Shown here one piece after another: positions 6,142-12,666 of a stretch of 23,237 nt of DNA. The first letter of the stretch is position 1; each line of letters starts with the position of its first letter. Both the position numbers and the translations under genes were made by a program. This DNA is from SM23-78 sp041479965 (GTDB taxonomy: Archaea; Nanobdellota; Nanobdellia; Woesearchaeales; SM23-78): contig JBGOZE010000014.1 of the NCBI GenBank assembly GCA_041479965.1, positions 1 to 23,237 of the forward strand, given 5' to 3'. Below the pieces are notes generated by a model that saw only the letters and a program-made list of their open reading frames with translations, did not search any database and was not told the origin of the DNA.

Positions 6142-7236
6142 TTGGCAGACAGAAATGTCAAGAATGTAGGCGATACAACAAAGAAGAACGTGCTTGATGA
6201 TGAGCTAGAAGAGCTTTTAGCCAAGCAAAAGGCGACCATCAAGGTGGTCGGAACAGGTGGAGCAGGCAACAACACCATCAACAGGATGACAGAGATAGGA
6301 ATCATAGGCGCAGAGACCATAGCCATGAACACAGACGCCCAGGACCTGCTCTACACAACTGCAGACAAGAAAGTCCTCTTAGGCAAAGAGATAACCAGAG
6401 GCCTAGGAGCAGGAAGCATACCCAAGATCGGAGAAGAAGCGACCCATGAGTCAGAGCACGAAGTCAAGCAGGCCTTGGCAGGCGCTGACATGGTGTTCAT
6501 AACCTGCGGCCTCGGAGGAGGAACAGGAACAGGAAGCGCTCCTGTCATAGCTGAGATTGCCAAGAAATCAGGCGCACTAACAGTCGCTATTGTCACCTTG
6601 CCATTTGCAATGGAAGGACACAGGCGATACGAGAACGCAGTCATAGGCTTAGAAAAGCTTGAGAAGAATGTTGACACACTCATAGTCATTCCCAATGACA
6701 AGCTACTGGAGATTGCTCCTGACTTGCCATTGCACACAGCCTTCAAAGTGGCTGATGAGATACTCACCAACAGCGTCAAGGGAATTGCAGAGCTAGTCAC
6801 CAAGGCTGGCCTGGTGAATCTTGACTTCGCAGACATAAGGGCTGTGATGGGCAACGGAGGAGTTGCCTTGATAGGAGTGGGTGAGAGCGACACAGAGAAC
6901 AGGGCTGTTGAGAGCGTGGAGAAAGCCATCAACAATCCCTTGCTTGATGTTGACATCAGCGGAGCCAACGGCGCATTGATCAATGTTGCCGGCGGACCAG
7001 ACATGACCTTGGACGAAGCAAGGAAGGTCGTTGAGACTGTTAGCGTCAAGCTTGACGAGGATGCAAGGCTGATATGGGGAGCTCAGATCTCAGAGGACCT
7101 GGAAGGAACCATAAGGACCCTTATCATCGTGACAGGTGTCAAGAGCAGCCAGATACTCGGTGGCAGAGGCAAGCCTTCGACTGGCGAGAAGAAAAGGGAG
7201 ATAGAGGACGAATTAGGGATTGAATTCATCGATTAA
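6142..7236 (+). CDS. ftsZ: Cell division GTPase FtsZ
   Basis: A 364-residue tubulin-like GTPase that assembles the division ring at midcell. The GTP-binding features are clear: VVGTGGAGNN at about residues 35-44, NTDAQDL (63-69), the tubulin signature GGGTGTGSAP (125-134), and the T7 synergy loop N-L-D-F-A-D-I-R (226-233), which supplies the catalytic acidic residue. The end E-D-E-L-G-I-E-F-I-D is an acidic-hydrophobic tail of the kind that binds membrane tethers. Overall it resembles archaeal FtsZ1. The start is TTG at 6142, set by GGAGGTG eight bases upstream; no in-frame ATG fits better. It heads a ftsZ-secE-spt5 cluster, a common archaeal arrangement linking division with protein export and transcription. 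Confidence 0.96.
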   Translation: MADRNVKNVGDTTKKNVLDDELEELLAKQKATIKVVGTGGAGNNTINRMTEIGIIGAETIAMNTDAQDLLYTTADKKVLLGKEITRGLGAGSIPKIGEEATHESEHEVKQALAGADMVFITCGLGGGTGTGSAPVIAEIAKKSGALTVAIVTLPFAMEGHRRYENAVIGLEKLEKNVDTLIVIPNDKLLEIAPDLPLHTAFKVADEILTNSVKGIAELVTKAGLVNLDFADIRAVMGNGGVALIGVGESDTENRAVESVEKAINNPLLDVDISGANGALINVAGGPDMTLDEARKVVETVSVKLDEDARLIWGAQISEDLEGTIRTLIIVTGVKSSQILGGRGKPSTGEKKREIEDELGIEFID

Positions 7237-7272
7237 AAATTTTTTTATATTCAAACAGAAAGGAGAGATAAT

Positions 7273-7449
7273 ATGAAGTATTGGGGGAAACTTAAGGATT
7301 TTTGGGTACAGTGCAGAAGAGTCATGAGAATAACTAAGAAGCCCAGCAAGGAAGAATACCTGACCATAGTCAAGGTGGCTGGCCTGGGAATATTAGTGAT
7401 AGGATTCATAGGCTTTGTATTCCACCTGTTAAACCAATTAATTGTCTAA
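7273..7449 (+). CDS. secE: Preprotein translocase subunit SecE
   Basis: A 58-residue protein. The amphipathic N-terminal helix with R-R-V-M-R-I-T-K-K-P-S-K-E-E-Y is typical of SecE/Sec61-gamma, and it is followed by one membrane helix (about residues 33-53). SecE clamps the SecY channel in the cytoplasmic membrane. An AAGGAGA ribosome site ends about seven bases before the ATG. It lies 36 nt after ftsZ and 13 nt before spt5, the conserved secE-nusG order. A T-rich run (7240-7250) just after ftsZ might cause partial termination between ftsZ and secE. Confidence 0.92.
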   Translation: MKYWGKLKDFWVQCRRVMRITKKPSKEEYLTIVKVAGLGILVIGFIGFVFHLLNQLIV

Positions 7450-7462
7450 GAGGTAAATCATA

Positions 7463-8317
7463 ATGGCAGAGGAAGAAAACAAAAAGGAAGGAGAAAGCAC
7501 AGAAAAGGCTTTGGAATCAGAAGAGGAAAAGAAAGAAGAGATACACGAAGAAGAAGACGATTCCAGTGAAGAGGAAGAGGAGAAGGCAGAGGAAGAAGTT
7601 AAGCCAGTAGCAGAGATAGACGAGGAAAAAACCTCTGAAGAGCCTAAGTCAGATGAGGACGAGTTCGTCACCATGATGAAGGCAGAGGAGAAAGAGAAGA
7701 AAGCAGAAGCAGAGGCAAAAAGCCTGGACCTCACAGCCATAATCCCAGATAAAGAAGAGGAAGTTGAAGAGATAAGCCTGGTCAAGAAGAAGCCTAAGAA
7801 AAAGAAGAAAGAAGAGGAATTCGAGGAAGTATTTGAGGAATCCAAGGATCCCAAGATCTATGCTCTCAGGACCACTGCCAACAGGGAAGACCAGGTCATG
7901 AGCTTTCTCACAAGCAACGCCTCCAGGAAAAAGCTTGATGTTTATTCTGTAATAAGGCCTCACGGCATGAGAGGATACATATTCATAGAAGCAGGAAGTC
8001 GCTCTGACGCAGAGCAGGCAGCCTTCGGAGTTCCCTATGCGCGAGGACTTCTTGATAGCATAATCCAGTATCAGGAGATAGAGCACATGCTTGAGCAGGT
8101 CAAGAAGGAAGCTAACATCCAGAAGAATGATATTGCAGAGATAATCAGCGGACCCTTCAAAAGAGAGAAGGCCAAGATCACCAGGATAGACAGGGCCAAG
8201 GAAGAAGTGGTAGTGGAATTATTGGAAGCGGCAGTTCCCATACCATTGACCTTGAAGATAGACGCTGTCAGAGTGATAAGGAGAGAAGGAGAAGATGGAG
8301 GAAAGCTGGAGGAATAG
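7463..8317 (+). CDS. Transcription elongation factor Spt5 (NusG family) with acidic extension
   Basis: A 284-residue protein. Residues about 131-220 form the NGN domain (K-I-Y-A-L-R-T-T-A-N-R-E, G-Y-I-F-I-E-A), which binds the RNA polymerase clamp with Spt4. Residues about 225-275 form the KOW domain (I-S-G-P-F-K-R-E-K-A-K-I, then V-V-V-E-L-L-E), which holds the ribosome or RNA. The first 130 residues are an unusual extension, very rich in Glu and Lys (residues about 3-68 mainly acidic, 108-117 with KKKPKKKKK). Archaeal Spt5 is usually about 150 residues; an acidic N-terminus is otherwise a feature of eukaryotic Spt5. AGAGGT lies eight bases before the ATG. It is cotranscribed with secE. Confidence 0.92.
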   Translation: MAEEENKKEGESTEKALESEEEKKEEIHEEEDDSSEEEEEKAEEEVKPVAEIDEEKTSEEPKSDEDEFVTMMKAEEKEKKAEAEAKSLDLTAIIPDKEEEVEEISLVKKKPKKKKKEEEFEEVFEESKDPKIYALRTTANREDQVMSFLTSNASRKKLDVYSVIRPHGMRGYIFIEAGSRSDAEQAAFGVPYARGLLDSIIQYQEIEHMLEQVKKEANIQKNDIAEIISGPFKREKAKITRIDRAKEEVVVELLEAAVPIPLTLKIDAVRVIRREGEDGGKLEE

Positions 8318-8346
8318 GAATAGATTCTTTTTCCTCTTGCAAAATC

Positions 8347-8354
8347 TTTATAAA
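8347..8354 (+). promoter_or_regulatory. TATA box for the L11 gene
   Basis: TTTATAAA is centred about 30 nt before the ATG at 8381, so L11 has its own promoter despite its position behind spt5. A GGGGAG run at 8371-8376 may act as ribosome site if transcription starts slightly upstream. Confidence 0.6.
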
Positions 8355-8380
8355 GAGTTCATCTTTTCTCGGGGAGTAAC

Positions 8381-9130
8381 ATGGCTAAAGAAGTAGTTGA
8401 AGCATTGGTTGAAGGAGGCAAAGCAACAGCAGCCCCTCCACTTGGCCCAGCACTTGGACCTAAAGGAGTTAATATCGGGCTGGTCATAGCTGAGATCAAC
8501 AAGAAGACTGCCAGCTTCAAAGGCATGCAAGTACCAGTCAAGGTGATAATTGATTCTTCTACAAAAACATTTGAGATAACCATAGGAACTCCTCCTGCAT
8601 CTGAGCTCATTAAGAAAGAGGCAGGAGTGCAGAAAGGCTCAGGCAATCCTTTGGACCATGTCGCTGACTTGAAGATTGAGCAGGTCATCAAGATAGCCAA
8701 GATGAAAGAGGACGCATTGAGCGGAAAGACATTGAAGGAGAAAGTCAAGGAAATAATCGGCACATGCAATTCCATGGGAATAAAAGTTGAGGAGATGCAC
8801 GCCAAGGACGCCATTGTTGCTGTTAATGAAGGCAAGTTTGACAAGGAGATAAAATCAGAGAAGACAGAGCTGACTGCAGAAGAGCTCAAGGAGCTTGAAG
8901 AGGCGAAGAAGAAGATGCAGGCAGAGCTCGCAGCCAAGAGAGAAGAATACATGATTAAGGCCAAGTCTGTCATGAAGGAGCTGGAAGGCAAGGAGTCAAG
9001 AGAGATAAGGAAGAAGATGGAAGAATTGGAAATCCCAGAGCCTATCATCAACGAACTCTTGCCCAAGGAAGCTGCCAGGGAAGGAGCTCCTGGCGCCAAG
9101 CCTGCTGCCAAGCCTGCTGAGAAGAAATAA
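8381..9130 (+). CDS. Large-subunit ribosomal protein L11 (uL11) with C-terminal extension
   Basis: A 249-residue protein. Residues 1-157 are a standard archaeal L11: V-V-E-A-L-V-E-G-G-K-A-T-A, then P-P-L-G-P-A-L-G-P-K-G-V-N-I-G in the N-terminal domain, and K-I-A-K-M-K-E-D with T-C-N-S-M-G-I in the rRNA-binding C-terminal domain. L11 forms the base of the ribosomal stalk and helps recruit GTPase factors. Residues about 158-249 are an extra tail: a charged probable coiled coil (165-235) and an A/P/K-rich end with two G/A-A-K-P-A repeats. Archaeal L11 is normally about 160 residues. The usual partners L1, L10 and L12 do not follow here. Confidence 0.95.
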   Translation: MAKEVVEALVEGGKATAAPPLGPALGPKGVNIGLVIAEINKKTASFKGMQVPVKVIIDSSTKTFEITIGTPPASELIKKEAGVQKGSGNPLDHVADLKIEQVIKIAKMKEDALSGKTLKEKVKEIIGTCNSMGIKVEEMHAKDAIVAVNEGKFDKEIKSEKTELTAEELKELEEAKKKMQAELAAKREEYMIKAKSVMKELEGKESREIRKKMEELEIPEPIINELLPKEAAREGAPGAKPAAKPAEKK

Positions 9131-9167
9131 GTTATTTTTCTTTAAGTTATTATCATATTCTTAGAGT

Positions 9168-9302
9168 TCAGAATGCTATCTTGCAGGAATAGAGCAAGAT
9201 GATCAAGATAACAACCACTACGACGATGACCCACCAGAACATCTTCTCATAAGGCGAGGACTTGTCTTCCTGCTTGCCCTTTGCGACTTGTTTATCATCC
9301 AT
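9168..9302 (-). CDS. 44-residue single-membrane-helix protein
   Basis: A short minus-strand gene convergent with L11. It encodes 44 residues: a charged N-terminus starting MDDKQVAKGKQEDKSS, an aromatic M-F-W-W, a single hydrophobic helix rich in Val, Ile and Leu (about residues 22-39), and one cysteine near the end. Support for a real gene comes from the clean TM pattern and a TATA box about 29 nt upstream of the ATG, the leaderless spacing seen elsewhere in the window. Function unknown; the size and topology are like small SecE- or stress-type membrane peptides, but no family was recognised. Confidence 0.6.
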   Translation of the reverse strand: MDDKQVAKGKQEDKSSPYEKMFWWVIVVVVVILIILLYSCKIAF

Positions 9303-9327
9303 CAAGCAAGAAGGATGGATGATGGAT

Positions 9328-9335
9328 TATAAAAA
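9328..9335 (-). promoter_or_regulatory. TATA box for the 44-residue membrane protein
   Basis: On the minus strand the bases read TTTTATAA, centred about 29 nt before the ATG at 9302. It is back to back with the L21e promoter at 9379-9386. Confidence 0.5.
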
Positions 9336-9378
9336 TCTTTTTATGATATAAGCCCTCGGCTAAAAAAAAACAGCAAGC

Positions 9379-9386
9379 TTTAAAAA
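9379..9386 (+). promoter_or_regulatory. TATA box for the L21e-rpoF genes
   Basis: TTTAAAAA is centred about 27 nt before the ATG at 9410, consistent with a leaderless transcript starting at L21e. Confidence 0.6.
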
Positions 9387-9409
9387 GCCTTCACAATTCG
9401 CAGCATCAT

Positions 9410-9706
9410 ATGGTAATAAGGACAGGCGGCAGCAGGAGAAAGAGCAGATACAAGTTCAAGAGAGCCAGGAACAAGAAGGGAAAGCTCAGCCTGAGAAACT
9501 ACTTGGCAGAGTACAAGCCAGGGGAAAAAGTCATCATCAAGCCTGACTCTATCGTTCAGATCAGCCTGCCTGACCCTAGGTACGTCGGAAAGACAGGCGT
9601 GGTCAAGGCCAAGAGAGGCGCTTGCTATGAAGTTCTCATCAATGACATTGGCAAGGATAAAATGCTGATAATTCATCCAATCCACATCAAGAGGTGCTTA
9701 GTATGA
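9410..9706 (+). CDS. Large-subunit ribosomal protein L21e
   Basis: A 98-residue basic protein matching archaeal and eukaryotic L21e: S-R-R-K-S-R-Y-K-F at the N-terminus, L-R-N-Y-L-A-E-Y-K-P-G-E-K-V in the middle, and P-D-P-R-Y-V-G-K-T-G-V-V-K-A-K-R-G forming the SH3-like rRNA-binding barrel. It is a structural protein of the large subunit. The promoter supports a leaderless ATG at 9410. Its stop codon overlaps the rpoF start by four bases (ATGA), so the two are translationally coupled. L21e-rpoF-DUF655 is a conserved order in many archaea. Confidence 0.93.
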   Translation: MVIRTGGSRRKSRYKFKRARNKKGKLSLRNYLAEYKPGEKVIIKPDSIVQISLPDPRYVGKTGVVKAKRGACYEVLINDIGKDKMLIIHPIHIKRCLV

Positions 9707-10101
9707 CTGGTCCTGAAGTGCTTGAGAAGAAATCCATGAACATGTCTGCTCTCAAAGAAGAGCTTGCTGACATCAAGAAGAGAGATGGAGAGCTGAGCTT
9801 CAGAGGAGCGAAGACAGAGGAGTATGTGGTTGAGTTCGCTTCTTTAAAGCCTAAGCAGGCAGAGGAGCTTTACAAGAAGATTGAGGGGCTGAACATTCCC
9901 AGGCTTAAGGATTCTTACATCAACAAGATAATCGACATGATGCCTGCTAACGTCGCAGAGCTCAAGGTAGTGATGCAAGGCTATGCTTTGCCTGTCACCA
10001 ACGAGAACCTCAAGAAAATTGCCGATGCTGTAGCTGATTTCCTGCCTAAGAAAGCAGTTGATAAGCCAACAAGTGAAAAACTTGCTGCCCCAGAAAAATA
10101 G
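9703..10101 (+). CDS. rpoF: RNA polymerase subunit Rpb4 (RpoF)
   Basis: A 132-residue protein matching archaeal Rpb4/RpoF, which with RpoE forms the polymerase stalk. The family pattern is visible: an N-terminal L-K-E-E-L-A-D-I-K-K-R-D-G-E-L-S-F segment, a helix with A-E-E-L-Y-K-K-I, the I-D-M-M-P-A-N-V-A-E-L turn, and the closing helix. The ATG at 9703 is chosen because it overlaps the L21e stop (ATGA) and has GAGGTG seven bases upstream. An upstream in-frame GTG at 9694 is less likely. The last residues, P-T-S-E-K-L-A-A-P-E-K, carry the palindromic coding element found in the FKBP and S19e tails. It is operonic with L21e. Confidence 0.88.
   Translation: MTGPEVLEKKSMNMSALKEELADIKKRDGELSFRGAKTEEYVVEFASLKPKQAEELYKKIEGLNIPRLKDSYINKIIDMMPANVAELKVVMQGYALPVTNENLKKIADAVADFLPKKAVDKPTSEKLAAPEK
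10070..10097 (+). repeat. Palindromic coding element, copy at the RpoF C-terminus
   Basis: CAAGT-GAAAA-ACTTG (10070-10084) followed by the 17-nt block 10081-10097 that is identical to 5848-5864. It is read as T-S-E-K-L-A-A-P-E-K, and the gene ends right after it. Confidence 0.55.
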
Positions 10102-10162
10102 AGTTTTCTGGAGAGAACTGAGTTATTCTTTTGGAGCTCATTCTGAAAAGATTTTTAATAAA

Positions 10163-10172
10163 CTTTAAATAC
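10163..10172 (+). promoter_or_regulatory. TATA box for the DUF655 gene
   Basis: CTTTAAATAC is followed about 27 nt later by the expected start near 10194, leaving an untranslated leader of about 50 nt with a GGAG at 10229-10232. DUF655 thus seems to have its own promoter behind rpoF. Confidence 0.5.
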
Positions 10173-10243
10173 TCATTATGAACAAACAAGCTTAGAGAAG
10201 GGGGTTTTGAACCTTATCAAACTAGATAGGAGTGCGTTTAAAG

Positions 10244-10810
10244 ATGATGAACAAGAAAGAAGAAGAAGCAGTAGTGCTGGACTTCCTGCCCAACGGCTAC
10301 CCGTTCGACAGCAGGCCTATGCACCTGAAGACTCCTATAGTGCAAGCCCTCGGAAAAGAGAACTACACGCTCCTAGAATTAGTTCCTAGAAAAGGAGTAT
10401 TCTTGCAGCCATTTGAAGAAGTATATATTGGAGAGGCAAAAAGAGACAAGATCCACCATATCAACGGCAAGATCGGAGTAAGCAAGCTGACTGAGACAGC
10501 CAAGTCAGAACTGAAGCATGTGGTTGAAGATTTAGTTAAGAAGCACGAAGAAAGATTTGTAGAATTCTTTAATAAAGCCCAGCCCATAAGCACCAGGATG
10601 CACGTGCTGGAATTACTTCCTGGAGTAGGCAAGAAGCACATGTGGGAGATACTCAACGAGCGGAAAATAGAGCCTTTCAAGAGCTTGGCAGACTTAAGGG
10701 ATAAAGTTAAGCTTATGCCAGACCCAGTGATTACAATAGTGAAAAGAATAGTTTCTGAGCTGGAAGGAAAAGAGAAGCACTACCTGTTTGTTGACAGGCC
10801 TAACGAGTAG
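10244..10810 (+). CDS. DUF655 protein, predicted RNA-binding
   Basis: A 188-residue protein of the archaeal DUF655 family (COG1491). Evidence: V-V-L-D-F-L-P-N-G-Y-P near the N-terminus, Q-A-L-G-K-E-N-Y-T-L-L-E-L, and a helix-hairpin-helix-like L-L-P-G-V-G-K-K-H-M-W-E-I-L in the C-terminal half (about residues 125-140). The family has an OB-like N-terminal part and an HhH part and is predicted to bind RNA; its biochemical role is not established. It follows L21e-rpoF as in many archaea, where ksgA often comes next; here a convergent L15e gene follows instead. GGAG 11 bases upstream favours the ATG at 10244; a GTG at 10232 overlaps the ribosome site. Confidence 0.88.
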   Translation: MMNKKEEEAVVLDFLPNGYPFDSRPMHLKTPIVQALGKENYTLLELVPRKGVFLQPFEEVYIGEAKRDKIHHINGKIGVSKLTETAKSELKHVVEDLVKKHEERFVEFFNKAQPISTRMHVLELLPGVGKKHMWEILNERKIEPFKSLADLRDKVKLMPDPVITIVKRIVSELEGKEKHYLFVDRPNE

Positions 10811-10837
10811 GCATTCTTTAAAATTAGAAAAAGCAAT

Positions 10838-10844
10838 AAAAAAA
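10838..10844 (-). terminator. T-tract terminator of the L15e gene
   Basis: The minus strand has runs of seven and five T (10838-10844, 10828-10832) just after the L15e stop, in the A/T-rich gap between convergent genes. Archaeal termination needs only such T-runs. Confidence 0.4.
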
Positions 10845-10860
10845 TTTTAATAAAACATTT

Positions 10861-11400
10861 TTATCTCGCCCTCTCAGCGCCAATACCCTTGTTCCTCAAG
10901 CCTCTGGATTTCTTTCCTGCGCTGGTCAAGCCCCTGAAGGCTCTGCCTCTCTGGCGAGCTATGTTCCTGAGGTTGACGTCACGCATGATGTTAGGGTGAT
11001 GCCTGTCTATCATGATGATCTCGAACCAGTAATGCTTTCCGTCCTGGCCTACGTTGTAGGAGTTGAGCACTTCGCAGTTCACGAACTTCCTAGCTGCTTT
11101 CTCCTCAGCTACCTGCTGGTAGTTCTTGTCCAAAACCATGTGTAGCCTTGAAGCCTTAGGCCTTCTTCCTCCGAGCTCATGAGGCCTCATCTTGCCTCCT
11201 CTGTTGACTCTTTGTCGCACAATGATGAATCCTTGCTTCGCCTTGTATCCCAGGCTTCTAGCCCTGTCTATCCTTGTAGCATGGTCAATCCTTAAGGTGA
11301 TTGGCTGCTTTCTCCAAAGAACTAGCCTTTGCCTCTGGATCTCTCCCAGGCTTTCCCCTGGCCTCTTCCAGAGATCCCTGATATACTTATACATTCCCAC
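10861..11400 (-). CDS. Large-subunit ribosomal protein L15e
   Basis: A 179-residue, strongly basic protein matching archaeal/eukaryotic L15e: M-G-M-Y-K-Y-I-R-D-L-W-K at the start, A-R-S-L-G-Y-K-A-K-Q-G, V-R-Q-R-V-N-R-G-G-K, and the closing F-R-G-L-T-S-A-G-K-K-S-R-G-L-R. It is buried in the large subunit near the peptide tunnel. The start is taken as GTG at 11400 because GGAGG lies six bases upstream and family members begin M-x-M-Y-x-Y; an ATG two codons later lacks that spacing. A TATA box near 11493-11500 on the minus strand drives it, leaving a leader that could hold a 24-codon ORF (11387-11461) overlapping the start. It stands alone, convergent with DUF655. Confidence 0.92.
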   Translation of the reverse strand: MGMYKYIRDLWKRPGESLGEIQRQRLVLWRKQPITLRIDHATRIDRARSLGYKAKQGFIIVRQRVNRGGKMRPHELGGRRPKASRLHMVLDKNYQQVAEEKAARKFVNCEVLNSYNVGQDGKHYWFEIIMIDRHHPNIMRDVNLRNIARQRGRAFRGLTSAGKKSRGLRNKGIGAERAR

Positions 11401-11515
11401 AGTTGGCCTCCATTATTATTTTCTCTTTTTCCCCCAGGTTCAGGCAAGCCAATGCCCACATCCCTGATTATCTCCTAAGAAAAAGAGTTGGTTTATAAAG
11501 GTTACGCTGAGAAAT

Positions 11516-11704
11516 CTAATACCAGGCGTCCTGCATTGCTTGTTCATTCACAGCCTCAGCTATCTCATCATAATCCCGGGGATTAGGTTGGTAAGGCCTC
11601 CATTCCCATTCATCAGGGCCACTTTGCACAATCGACCCATCATGGTCCTCGACCTTTTGTTCTAAATCCTTTGGCTCATCATGACCACAGTCAGTCAAAC
11701 ACAT
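11516..11704 (-). CDS. Small acidic protein, unknown
   Basis: A 62-residue, acidic, hydrophilic protein with two early cysteines and a C-terminal half rich in Trp, Tyr, Pro and Asp (W-E-W-R-P-Y-Q-P-N-P). No membrane segment and no recognised family. It is likely real because the ATG is preceded at six bases by a good ribosome site (GGGGGA on the minus strand) and by a TATA box (TTATATAT on the minus strand, 11743-11750) at the right distance. It is divergent from the HPF-like gene at 11874. Possibly a short lineage-specific protein. Confidence 0.5.
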   Translation of the reverse strand: MCLTDCGHDEPKDLEQKVEDHDGSIVQSGPDEWEWRPYQPNPRDYDEIAEAVNEQAMQDAWY

Positions 11705-11873
11705 AACAATCCCCCTGGTTTTATTGACGGGAACAAATGATGATATATAAACCTTACTTATCAGAGGCCAACCAAAATATTAAAGATGATATTGACGTAA
11801 ATTCAAAAAGACTAATTTTTCATAAACTATTAAAACTAAGCTTCATATCCCTTTCCCAATAAGGGGTGCAGTG

Positions 11874-12200
11874 ATGGAAGAACAAAACGATTCAACAGAA
11901 TTGGGCGGTAATATAACCCTGGTTGGCTTCAAGGACATTGACAGGGCTGAGCTCGTGGTTGTCAAGAAGATAATCGGCAGCTACACTAGAAAGCTTAGCG
12001 ACACAGTTTCTGGGTTTGAGTCAATAACCTTGACTCTAAAGGAAATCCACAAGACAGACGAAGGCCACCCCAAGTACGAGCTGCATGCAAAGGCTAATGT
12101 GAAAGGCAGGCCTTGCGTTGCAGAAGCGGTTGACAGGAACCTGTTCGTGGGCTTGGATGATGTCCTAAAGAAAGTCCTGACCTTAGCTTCTAAGGGATGA
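11874..12200 (+). CDS. HPF/RaiA-like small protein (tentative)
   Basis: A 108-residue protein. The secondary structure pattern resembles ribosome hibernation factors of the HPF/RaiA type: a first helix (R-A-E-L-V-V-V-K-K-I-I-G-S-Y-T-R-K-L), two strands (S-I-T-L-T-L-K and Y-E-L-H-A-K-A-N-V), then a helix starting E-A-V-D-R-N-L-F-V-G-L-D-D-V-L-K-K-V, comparable with the A-x-D-L-Y-x-A-I-D helix of HPF. HPF binds the 30S decoding region to silence ribosomes. The match is by pattern only and could be another alpha-beta fold. The ATG at 11874 has GGGGTG five bases upstream; a GTG one codon earlier is less likely. Its location among ribosomal genes agrees with the idea. Confidence 0.6.
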   Translation: MEEQNDSTELGGNITLVGFKDIDRAELVVVKKIIGSYTRKLSDTVSGFESITLTLKEIHKTDEGHPKYELHAKANVKGRPCVAEAVDRNLFVGLDDVLKKVLTLASKG

Positions 12201-12254
12201 GTACCAACAATAAAAAGAGTAATCTGGGCGTTTGGCTATAGGTTAGGTTATTGA

Positions 12255-12605
12255 TTAGTGGTTCATATCAAAAATGCTAGGACCATCAAGATCATATCGC
12301 ACTAAAAGCTCCCTTCCATTCCCTCTTACATAGGAGATGTAATTCTCCTCGCTTTTTTCCAGTTTCCATTCACCGCCAAAGAAATTCAGGCTTCCGTAGA
12401 GATGCTTAAGTGCTTCTCCAAGTGTTCTTTTAGAGCCTCTGAAATTCCTATAGATAAACCCGCAACCCTTATTTGCCCAGTCTATTTGCTCAGATAAATG
12501 CACCCATATGTTCTTATCATCAGGCTTGTCCTCTGCTTGTGGAACAACCAATTTATCAATAGATGCATTCAAACGGTTCGCGATAATAATAAATGCTGTT
12601 GGCAT
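12255..12605 (-). CDS. Orphan protein, unknown
   Basis: A 116-residue soluble protein without recognised domain. It has a hydrophobic strand at the N-terminus (A-F-I-I-I-A-N-R-L), an acidic patch (Q-A-E-D-K-P-D-D-K), a central aromatic-rich region with G-C-G-F-I-Y-R-N-F-R-G, and a C-terminal strand L-L-V-R-Y-D-L-D-G. A TATA box on the minus strand (TTTATAAA, 12629-12636) is centred 27 nt before the ATG, so a leaderless single-gene transcript is expected. It sits between the HPF-like gene and another orphan of similar size and the same orientation. Confidence 0.58.
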   Translation of the reverse strand: MPTAFIIIANRLNASIDKLVVPQAEDKPDDKNIWVHLSEQIDWANKGCGFIYRNFRGSKRTLGEALKHLYGSLNFFGGEWKLEKSEENYISYVRGNGRELLVRYDLDGPSIFDMNH

Positions 12606-12666
12606 ACAGTAATAGAAATGTCAGGTAGTTTATAAATCTTATTTGCAAGATTGCACGTCGCAGTCC

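Noticed and set aside
6092..6169. 25-codon frame overlapping the ftsZ start (ATG at 6092)
   Set aside because: The ATG is only about 22 nt from the TATA box centre, probably upstream of the transcription start, and it has no ribosome site. The FtsZ TTG with GGAGGTG explains initiation.
6351..7049. Long open frame antisense to ftsZ
   Set aside because: FtsZ is unmistakable on the plus strand; the antisense frame is low-complexity and reflects codon bias.
7438..7854. Serine-rich open frame antisense to the Spt5 extension
   Set aside because: It is the mirror of Glu/Lys-rich codons; poly-Ser runs and no promoter.
8359..9111. Long frame antisense to L11
   Set aside because: L11 is a clear match on the plus strand; the antisense frame has no recognisable features.
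10207..10389. TTG-started frame at the beginning of DUF655
   Set aside because: A GGGGG run precedes it, but the product is Arg/Ser-rich without sense and overlaps DUF655 in another frame, where the family match is clear.
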